The position numbers were made by a program, and so were the translations under genes. The notes beneath the pieces were generated by a model. That model worked only from the letters and a program-made list of their open reading frames with translations, was not told the origin of the DNA and did not search any database. From assembly GCA_002898675.1 (NCBI GenBank), contig BEHW01000096.1, positions 1 to 7,859 of the forward strand: 7,859 bases of DNA, in the 5' to 3' direction. This DNA is from a bacterium HR20 (GTDB lineage Bacteria > Bacteroidota > Ignavibacteria > Kapaibacteriales > NICIL-2). Below, in pieces: positions 1-5,420 of this stretch. Position 1 is the first letter of the stretch, and each line of letters begins with the position of its first letter.

Positions 1-2592
1 GAACGTAAACGGAGGATCATATGAGCTATACCCCGTGATGAACGCTGGATTCGACCCATAGGAAACCATATCGAGATCTGTCACAAAGACCCGCTGGAAG
101 ATGCCTCCAACAGGAGTTCCCGCACTCGAAGGCTTCGGATTGACGAGTGCGATTGCACCGCCATTGCCCCACTGGGCAAGGTTACCACGGAATTCGCACG
201 CTTTCGTCGTTTGCAACTCACCATTGAGAACATAGATCGCCCCACCACCACGGACATTCGCCCGATTGGCACTGTCAACATTATCTCCAACACGGTTGTT
301 ATCGAAAATGCAACGAACGTGACGGATGTAATTGTACTCCGGCTGATTCATTGCACTGCGGAAGTGAGCAGCAACCGCACCACCGGAATACCCAGCAGTA
401 TTGCCGGAGAACTCGATCATATGAGCACTCGTATAGCCGGTGAGCGTTCCGCTAATAACACCGCCAGCACCATAGACAAGGTAGTTCCGTCGCGTAAAGA
501 TTGCACCACCGTCGTACTTGGCAGTGTTGTTCTGGAACTTGATGTTATACCCCAGATTGCGCACCTGGATGTTGTTTGCATCCGAACCACCGATGTGGGG
601 TGAGGGCAGCCCATCATAGGCCACGTTCTCAGCAACATAGATAGCACCACCACGTGCTGATTGGTTACTTGTCATGTACATCGGGACAGGCTGCTGGGTG
701 CCACCTCGGAGCACAAGCCGTCCTGCGGTCGAGGACATGTAGATCGCTCCACCTTGACTGAGGGCAGCAGCGTTGTAGTCAGTCACAAACGGTGTCTCGG
801 TCATATTCGAACGGTAGCGACCTGTTGTTACGAGACTCGTATAGCCACCGACGTAGAGCGCTCCACCGCGTGCACCATTTGTTCCTGTTGCTTGCTGCAA
901 GTTCGAAACTTTATTGCCATCGAAGATGATGTAGTCATAACCTTGGTAGTCATTGACGCCAAGACCAATGTGGATTCCCCACCGACCTGCGATATAGACC
1001 GCCCCGCCGAATGCGTCATTCTTGTACGCCTTGTTCGGATTTGTCTCCACCGGAGCTGGCGCGTTCAATTCATCGCGCACAATGATGAATGTACCATTGG
1101 GAGTGACGACTGTATCAGTCCGGATCGCCGCATTGAGAATGCGATTCTGCGCAAAGGTCAATTGCCGCACACGGCCCAGATAAATTGCCAATCGGCCATC
1201 ATCAAGGTTTTGGCGATAGGTATCCTCCAATTCATTGATCGTGCCATCATAGAGGTTGTCGTGTGCACGAACATAGTTGGTGCTGTTGGGCGCATTGTCA
1301 CGCCGCGGTGGTGGGAGGAGCGTTGAAGTGTTCGCTGTATTGTGCTCGAAAAGGTACTGATTTACGATGTGGCTCGGCCGCGGCGGAGTCATCGCAGCAC
1401 CGACATCGCTCGGCAGATATGAGGCAGGCAAACTGTTGTACTCAGTTGCGCCTTGCCCACTCGTGATAGAGGGATAGAAAACGTTGTTGACATCAAACGG
1501 CGCTTGGAGGAACTGCACTGCGCCACCATGATACCGTGCGGTATTCCGCGTAAAGTTGCAGTTGACAAGCCACGTCCGCGACGAAAGGATCGAGAGTGCA
1601 CCACCCGAACCTTGCGTCATCGCCACCAGCTGCCCGTTGATGGAGGTCGGGTTATTGACGTCGCCAGCGGCAGCCTGCTGATAAATGTTCACCCGGTCAA
1701 CGGTGGTGTCCTTGCGGAAGTTATCGAAGTCACAGTCACGGAAGAATGCCGTCCGTGCCCCCGGAAGGATGATGATATGTCCCCATTCCCGCGCAAGGTT
1801 GGTTCCGACCCCGACGAAACGAATGCGATCTCGTCCAGGACCACCGATACTCGGATCTTGGTTATTGAATCGGCGCCACGGCTGTGTGCGAATCAATGGA
1901 TCGAGCGATGGATTTTGCAGCCGCGACGTAATCCACATCAACGCATACTCGAAAGGCACAACGAACTTCGTGTTGTAGTACGTGTTCGCTCCAACAACCG
2001 TTGGCATATTGTAGATGTACAGCTGCCCCGACGGCGGAGTCGGTGTTCCAGATGGGTTCACCGCTGTTGGCCACTGCACATATACTGCCCCTTGCGCGTT
2101 GTAGGGAAGCGGTGGCAGGTTTTCGATCCGACGCGTGAGCGTGTCCAAAATCACGTTGTACGTGATATCATACTTCTGCGGATGGATTGTCGGTTCAATT
2201 TGCGTTGTCCGCGAGATTACCGATTGGAAGTACGCTGGGTCCGAGTAATCGTAGCACGTTCCGCCCCCAGGTCGCGGGATTGTCTGGTAATCGGGAGGAT
2301 TTTGGAACGGGTATGTTGCACGGGCACGCCCGTCTGCAATGATCCGTCCACCGGTCGAGTCAATGATGCGACCATTGGGCAGGAACTCCACGCGGGTACC
2401 CGGCTCGATGATGAGCGTTCCGGCAATGACGTAATTCCCACTGATGCGGTAGAGCGTATCGCGGACGAATATCCGCACATCCTTTGCATCAACGCGTCCG
2501 GAAACCTCACGTATCGGCAACTGCGCAAACGCAGTCCCCGTCACCATTGCAACGAGCGCTGCAATCGCGCTCAATCGAAACCAACGAAGCAT
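1..2592 (-). CDS. Secreted right-handed beta-helix protein with Pmp-like GGA[ILV]/FxxN repeats (C-terminus beyond window)
   Basis: Reading the minus strand from the ATG at 2592 gives 864 codons without a stop to the window edge. The start has a GGAGG four bases upstream. Residues 1-23 are a clear signal peptide (basic start, hydrophobic core, AFA before Q24), so the product is exported. Residues 45-92 look like a beta-helix entry cap (GTLIIEPGTRVEF, then a G-rich turn). From about residue 330 the chain carries ten GGA[ILV] motifs (at 330, 356, 529, 576, 614, 648, 695, 737, 783 and 811) and eight FxxN motifs (at 347, 415, 480, 557, 686, 728, 763 and 801), often as FxxNxAxxxGGAI. That pairing is the hallmark of chlamydial polymorphic membrane proteins and related parallel beta-helix surface proteins. 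I infer an extracellular or outer-membrane-attached protein. Its C-terminal anchor, an autotransporter barrel or a type IX sorting domain, would be outside the window. Ligand and function are unknown. The Asn/Gly/Tyr-rich composition differs from the housekeeping neighbours. Confidence 0.9.
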   Translation of the reverse strand, partial: MLRWFRLSAIAALVAMVTGTAFAQLPIREVSGRVDAKDVRIFVRDTLYRISGNYVIAGTLIIEPGTRVEFLPNGRIIDSTGGRIIADGRARATYPFQNPPDYQTIPRPGGGTCYDYSDPAYFQSVISRTTQIEPTIHPQKYDITYNVILDTLTRRIENLPPLPYNAQGAVYVQWPTAVNPSGTPTPPSGQLYIYNMPTVVGANTYYNTKFVVPFEYALMWITSRLQNPSLDPLIRTQPWRRFNNQDPSIGGPGRDRIRFVGVGTNLAREWGHIIILPGARTAFFRDCDFDNFRKDTTVDRVNIYQQAAAGDVNNPTSINGQLVAMTQGSGGALSILSSRTWLVNCNFTRNTARYHGGAVQFLQAPFDVNNVFYPSITSGQGATEYNSLPASYLPSDVGAAMTPPRPSHIVNQYLFEHNTANTSTLLPPPRRDNAPNSTNYVRAHDNLYDGTINELEDTYRQNLDDGRLAIYLGRVRQLTFAQNRILNAAIRTDTVVTPNGTFIIVRDELNAPAPVETNPNKAYKNDAFGGAVYIAGRWGIHIGLGVNDYQGYDYIIFDGNKVSNLQQATGTNGARGGALYVGGYTSLVTTGRYRSNMTETPFVTDYNAAALSQGGAIYMSSTAGRLVLRGGTQQPVPMYMTSNQSARGGAIYVAENVAYDGLPSPHIGGSDANNIQVRNLGYNIKFQNNTAKYDGGAIFTRRNYLVYGAGGVISGTLTGYTSAHMIEFSGNTAGYSGGAVAAHFRSAMNQPEYNYIRHVRCIFDNNRVGDNVDSANRANVRGGGAIYVLNGELQTTKACEFRGNLAQWGNGGAIALVNPKPSSAGTPVGGIFQRVFVTDLDMVSYGSNPAFITGYSSYDPPFTF

Positions 2593-2596
2593 ACGA

Positions 2597-2601
2597 CCTC
2601 C
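2597..2601 (-). promoter_or_regulatory. Shine-Dalgarno GGAGG of the beta-helix gene
   Basis: The minus strand reads GGAGG-TCGT-ATG, a strong anti-SD match with a short 4-nt spacer. It fixes the start at 2592, which is also where the signal peptide begins. It stands out because guaB, the TPR gene and the E1 gene show no comparable SD. Confidence 0.7.
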
Positions 2602-2625
2602 GAGAGAGTAAAACGTTGTCATACC

Positions 2626-2643
2626 TTGATTGTTCATTGATTG
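2626..2643. repeat. TTGATTG direct repeat with 11-nt period upstream of the beta-helix gene
   Basis: TTGATTG occurs at 2626-2632 and again at 2637-2643, one helical turn apart, 34-51 nt upstream of the beta-helix start. The spacing would suit a regulator binding one face of the DNA, but the units are short and chance is possible. No convincing -7 or -10 box was found between the upstream hairpin and the start codon. Confidence 0.25.
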
Positions 2644-2669
2644 ATGTCACCGTTCTGCTATTTGGGTTT

Positions 2670-2717
2670 CCTTGACAGGAGCGTGCTGAACTTCGGCACT
2701 CCCGCCAGCTGTCAAGG
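2670..2717 (-). terminator. Long interrupted hairpin after the TPR gene (possible terminator or intergenic RNA structure)
   Basis: A perfect 9-bp inverted repeat, CCTTGACAG (2670-2678) and CTGTCAAGG (2709-2717), encloses 30 nt. These 30 nt hold a second inner stem (GAG, a CG bulge and TGC against GCACTC). On the minus strand the stem starts 6 nt after the TPR stop codon, where a terminator would sit. The 3' flank is GAAACCCAAAT rather than a T tract, so it is not a textbook intrinsic terminator. It could stop transcription with help, protect the 3' end of the mRNA, or control read-through into the beta-helix gene. Confidence 0.45.
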
Positions 2718-2723
2718 GCGCGC

Positions 2724-3455
2724 TCAGTACTCAACAACCGTGCCAAGTCGGACAAGTCCAGCCTTGGCATCGGGTGCGTATTCAGAAAACTCAAATTCGG
2801 CAAGCAATGCTTTGTAGAGGCGAATTGCTTGCTCGGCTTTTCCAGCTTTTTCATAGCAAAGCGCGGCTTCGAGCATGAACTTGTCCTTCATACCCGCACG
2901 CTCGGCATCGGAGAGCAGGCCCTCGTAGAGCTGCGCTGCTTGTTCAAACTTCGAGCGTTGCTCGTAGCACGCCGCCAGTCCTGCCTGCGCACCAATGCGC
3001 ACCAACACTGCATCCGAGCCGGATGCCTGCTCGAAGTACCGCTCTGCGTCATCGTACTGTTTTCGGCTCAGGAAGATTTGCCCAGCGTAGAATGCTGCAG
3101 TTTTCCCTGCAGTCGTGCTCCCATAGGTATCGGCGATCGCCCGCAGGCCTTGAACAGGTTCGCCACGGACCGTCTTCTTCGGATCGCCATCGAGCGCTTG
3201 GTCGTACTGCTCCGCTTCGATGTACGGAAGCACCCGACTAAGCGCTAAGCTGGCTTCCTGCTCGCGATCTTGCTGCGCCGAGTGCCACAGCAGATAGCCA
3301 GCAACGGCAAGAGCGAGCGCGAGAACTACGGCCGCACCATACCGAATGCGGCGATCGCTCCACACCTGTTCGAGCCACGGCGGCAACGTCACTGCCGGTG
3401 GCGTTACAGGCGCTTCCGCTACGGGATCCTGGGTCGGTGTTGTCGGTTCAGCCAT
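2724..3455 (-). CDS. Membrane-anchored tetratricopeptide repeat protein
   Basis: The product has 243 residues. The tail 1-31 is rich in Pro, Thr and Ala. DRRIR at 34-38 precedes a single hydrophobic segment at about 40-57, so by the positive-inside rule the N-terminus is cytoplasmic and residues from about 60 face the periplasm. The rest is helical with TPR-like repeats at roughly 116-145, 152-182 and 192-222 (patterns such as AFYAGQIFLSRKQYDDAERYFEQA split over two helices, and CYEKAGKAEQAIRLY). This plan of short tail, one TM helix and TPR domain matches the YfgM-like/TPR_21 type of bitopic protein, which in proteobacteria associates with SecYEG and periplasmic chaperones. That exact role is not shown here. 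The ATG at 3455 is the first possible start, because an in-frame TAA lies two codons upstream. There is no clear SD. The gene sits 65 nt downstream of tRNA-Arg on the same strand and may share its transcript. Confidence 0.85.
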   Translation of the reverse strand: MAEPTTPTQDPVAEAPVTPPAVTLPPWLEQVWSDRRIRYGAAVVLALALAVAGYLLWHSAQQDREQEASLALSRVLPYIEAEQYDQALDGDPKKTVRGEPVQGLRAIADTYGSTTAGKTAAFYAGQIFLSRKQYDDAERYFEQASGSDAVLVRIGAQAGLAACYEQRSKFEQAAQLYEGLLSDAERAGMKDKFMLEAALCYEKAGKAEQAIRLYKALLAEFEFSEYAPDAKAGLVRLGTVVEY

Positions 3456-3520
3456 GGGTTATCGTACGTCCGTTGTGCCCAACATTTGGCGGGCAAGGGT
3501 GGATGCTGCATGCAGACTCG

Positions 3521-3593
3521 CGCGCCCGGAGGGACTCGAACCCCCAACCTTTGGAACCGGAATCCAATGCTCTATCCATTAAGCTACGGGCGC
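3521..3593 (-). tRNA. tRNA-Arg (anticodon CCG)
   Basis: A full 73-nt cloverleaf on the minus strand. The acceptor stem is GCGCCCG/CGGGCGC with discriminator G. The D stem is GCTT/GAGC with GG in the loop, and the anticodon stem TTGGA/TCCAA carries loop TTCCGGT (anticodon CCG, codon CGG). The variable loop has 5 nt, and the T stem GGGGG/CCCTC has one G-U pair and loop TTCGAGT. The acceptor stem and discriminator G agree with bacterial tRNA-Arg(CCG) as I recall it from E. coli. The 3' CCA is not encoded (the next bases are CGA), so it must be added by nucleotidyltransferase. Arg codons CGG and CGC are common in the neighbouring genes. Confidence 0.97.
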
Positions 3594-3607
3594 GGCGTTC
3601 CGCACCG

Positions 3608-3615
3608 CAAATATA
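3608..3615 (-). promoter_or_regulatory. Candidate -7 box (TATATTTG) for tRNA-Arg
   Basis: The minus strand reads TATATTTG 15 nt before the mature tRNA 5' end, an exact fit to the Bacteroidota primary-sigma -7 consensus TAnnTTTG, and TATATT is also a good generic -10. Transcription would start a few bases before the tRNA. No TTTG is seen at the expected upstream spacing (about 19 nt), so only half the promoter is supported. Confidence 0.4.
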
Positions 3616-3642
3616 CGCTCCCACCAGCTCCCGCTCCTGCGA

Positions 3643-3667
3643 CAGAGCGAAAAATTTTTCCGCTCTG
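3643..3667. repeat. Palindrome with A5T5 centre (CAGAGCG ... CGCTCTG)
   Basis: CAGAGCG (3643-3649) and CGCTCTG (3661-3667) form a 7-bp inverted repeat around AAAAATTTTTC. Only one unpaired C breaks the full symmetry. The A/T core gives a bent, easily melted centre. It lies 50 nt upstream of the tRNA 5' end, between the two divergent transcription units, so it could be an operator or upstream element. It could also act as a terminator in either direction for transcripts entering the gap, because each arm is preceded or followed by a T or A run. Confidence 0.5.
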
Positions 3668-3810
3668 ACGCGCATTTTCCTTTCATCGAAACGCTCCAAA
3701 TCGTCCAGCCGATTCCACACTGTCAACTTTCCTTCACACCTACTACTCCTGCGCTCCACCTGCACAGTACTTCCGTGCGACACACAGTTGCTCAACCGGT
3801 GCCGACGGCT

Positions 3811-3888
3811 ACGAGCGCTCCATCACTGCAGCAGTGTGGCGAACCCATCTCTGTTCAAGGCACTGGTGCGCTCGATGCACGAGCGCTC
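3811..3888. repeat. ACGAGCGCTC repeated twice, with a CACTGC-A-GCAGTG symmetric site, in the guaB leader
   Basis: The 10-mer ACGAGCGCTC occurs at 3811-3820 and 3879-3888, 68 nt apart. Each copy contains the 8-bp palindrome GAGCGCTC. Between them at 3824-3836 lies CACTGC-A-GCAGTG, a 6-bp inverted repeat with one central base. These could be operator sites or RNA hairpins in the guaB leader. In a GC-rich intergenic region, short palindromes like these can also arise by chance. Confidence 0.3.
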
Positions 3889-3945
3889 AAGCACCACGTC
3901 GAACTGCACAGTATTTTCGCGCATTCGTTCTTCACTACTTCGGCC

Positions 3946-5412
3946 ATGAGGTTCGAGAAAATTCTTGGCGATGGCATCACGTTCGACGACGTCCTGCTTG
4001 TCCCACGCTACTCGGAAGTGCTGCCTCGGGATGTTTCCCTCCACACTCGGCTTACACGCGGTATCACGCTGAACATTCCCATCGTCAGCGCTGCGATGGA
4101 CACCGTCACTGAATCAGCGATGGCGATTGCACTAGCGCGCGCCGGCGGCATCGGCATTATCCACAAAAACATGAGCATCCATCGCCAGGCAGAGGAGGTC
4201 AGCAAAGTCAAGCGCAGCGAAAGCGGGATGATCAAAGACCCCATCACACTCGAACCAGACCGAACCATCGGCGATGCCAAACGCATCATGGCCCGCTACG
4301 GCATCGCTGGCATCCCGATCGTTGATAAGTCTCGCCGCTTGGTGGGGATTCTGACAAACCGCGACCTTCGATTCATCGAGGATCTCTCGCGCCCAATCGC
4401 TGACGTCATGACGCGCACGAACCTTATCACCGCACCTGTCGGCACAACACTCGACGATGCCGAGCGCATCCTTCAGCAGCACCGCATCGAAAAACTCCCC
4501 GTTGTGGACGAGCGCGGTATCCTCTGCGGACTTATCACGTTCAAGGACATCCAAAAGAAACGCCGCTACCCGAATGCCTGCAAAGATGAACACGGGCGCC
4601 TACGCGTTGGAGCAGCGGTCGGTGTCACTGCCGATACGCTCGAGCGCGTCGCTGCACTCGTCGAGGCGGGGGCTGATGTCGTCGTCGTGGATACTGCTCA
4701 CGGCCATTCCCGTGGTGTCCTCGAGATGGTCGAGCGCATCAAAGCACACTATCCAGGGCAGCAACTGATTGCAGGCAACGTTGCAACAGCCGACGGTGCG
4801 CGCGCACTCATTGACGCAGGAGCCGATGGCGTCAAAGTCGGCGTCGGCCCCGGTTCGATCTGCACTACGCGCATCATCGCCGGCGTCGGTGTTCCCCAGC
4901 TGAGCGCAATCATGGCTGCTGCCGACATCTGCCAGGAAGAAGGTGTCCCACTCATCGCCGATGGCGGCATCAAGCAAACCGGCGACATCGCCAAAGCGAT
5001 TGCTGCTGGCGCTGACTGCGTGATGATGGGTAACATGCTCGCCGGTCACGAAGAATCTCCCGGCGAAAAAGTGCAGTACGAAGGGCGCATGTTCAAGGTG
5101 TACCGCGGCATGGGGAGCGAAGGCGCAATGATGAGCGGCTCAGCCGACCGCTACTTCCAGGATGCCGAAGACGAGATCGCCAAACTTGTTCCCGAAGGAA
5201 TCGAAGGCCGTGTCCCGTTCAAAGGCTCCGTTGCCGACACGCTCTACCAAATCGTCGGTGGTCTGCGTGCCGCGATGGGGTACTGCGGGTGCAGCACGAT
5301 TGCCGAACTCAAGGAGCACGGTCGCTTCGTCCGCATCACGCCTGCAGGACTGCGCGAATCGCATCCCCACGATGTGATCATCACCAAAGAGTCCCCAAAC
5401 TACTGGGGATAA
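3946..5412 (+). CDS. guaB: Inosine-5'-monophosphate dehydrogenase
   Basis: The enzyme oxidises IMP to XMP with NAD+, the committed and usually rate-limiting step from the purine branch point to GMP, in the cytoplasm as a tetramer or octamer. The 488-residue product matches the usual bacterial length and is complete. It opens with GDGITFDDVLLVP (8-20). The Bateman module of two CBS domains lies at about 91-147 and 150-205, inserted in the (beta/alpha)8 barrel; in other bacteria it binds purine nucleotides for allosteric control. The catalytic loop GPGSICTTR places the nucleophilic cysteine at 306. DGG (339-341) and GN (363-364) bind the IMP phosphate region. YRGMGS (386-391) follows, and the flap RYFQ has the Arg402-Tyr403 pair that activates water. 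I chose the ATG at 3946 because the family N-terminus begins there; an in-frame GTG at 3775 would add 57 unrelated residues. No SD precedes the ATG. The gene runs towards the E1 gene, with an 8-nt gap. Confidence 0.97.
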   Translation: MRFEKILGDGITFDDVLLVPRYSEVLPRDVSLHTRLTRGITLNIPIVSAAMDTVTESAMAIALARAGGIGIIHKNMSIHRQAEEVSKVKRSESGMIKDPITLEPDRTIGDAKRIMARYGIAGIPIVDKSRRLVGILTNRDLRFIEDLSRPIADVMTRTNLITAPVGTTLDDAERILQQHRIEKLPVVDERGILCGLITFKDIQKKRRYPNACKDEHGRLRVGAAVGVTADTLERVAALVEAGADVVVVDTAHGHSRGVLEMVERIKAHYPGQQLIAGNVATADGARALIDAGADGVKVGVGPGSICTTRIIAGVGVPQLSAIMAAADICQEEGVPLIADGGIKQTGDIAKAIAAGADCVMMGNMLAGHEESPGEKVQYEGRMFKVYRGMGSEGAMMSGSADRYFQDAEDEIAKLVPEGIEGRVPFKGSVADTLYQIVGGLRAAMGYCGCSTIAELKEHGRFVRITPAGLRESHPHDVIITKESPNYWG

Positions 5413-5416
5413 CCCC
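5392..5416. terminator. Overlapping C4/G4/C4 hairpins at the convergent ends of guaB and the E1 gene
   Basis: TCCCC (5392-5396) can pair with GGGGA (5405-5409). The same GGGG (5405-5408) can instead pair with CCCC (5413-5416) across the loop ATAA that includes the guaB stop. Both stems are short and neither has a T tract, so termination here is only a possibility. It is the only structure seen where two genes meet head-on within 8 nt. Confidence 0.25.
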
Positions 5417-5420
5417 TCGC

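Larger units (their letters stand above)
3594..3945. other. Gene-free divergent region between tRNA-Arg and guaB
   Basis: These 352 nt separate the minus-strand tRNA from plus-strand guaB and should carry promoters for both. The tRNA side holds the TATATTTG box and the palindrome at 3643-3667. The guaB side holds ACGAGCGCTC twice (3811-3820 and 3879-3888), a CACTGC-A-GCAGTG symmetric site (3824-3836), and a weak -7-like TATTTTCG (3912-3919) with no partner box. The guaB frame is open back to a GTG at 3775, but those 57 codons do not look like IMP dehydrogenase, and I read them as untranslated leader. No known riboswitch or RNA family was recognised. Confidence 0.5.

Noticed and set aside
1453..2640. 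A 395-codon open frame on the plus strand, plus shorter ones at 211-603 and 661-1326
   Set aside because: They are antisense to the 864-codon beta-helix frame, which has a signal peptide, an SD and periodic motifs. The plus-strand products are Arg/His/Cys-rich with no recognisable domain.
2673..2718. TTGACA within the intergenic hairpin as a -35 box
   Set aside because: On either strand, no acceptable -10 hexamer lies 16-18 nt downstream. The match is explained by the inverted repeat arms.
4132..5049. Minus-strand open frames of 149-153 codons inside guaB
   Set aside because: They are shadows of guaB, whose full set of IMPDH motifs is on the plus strand.
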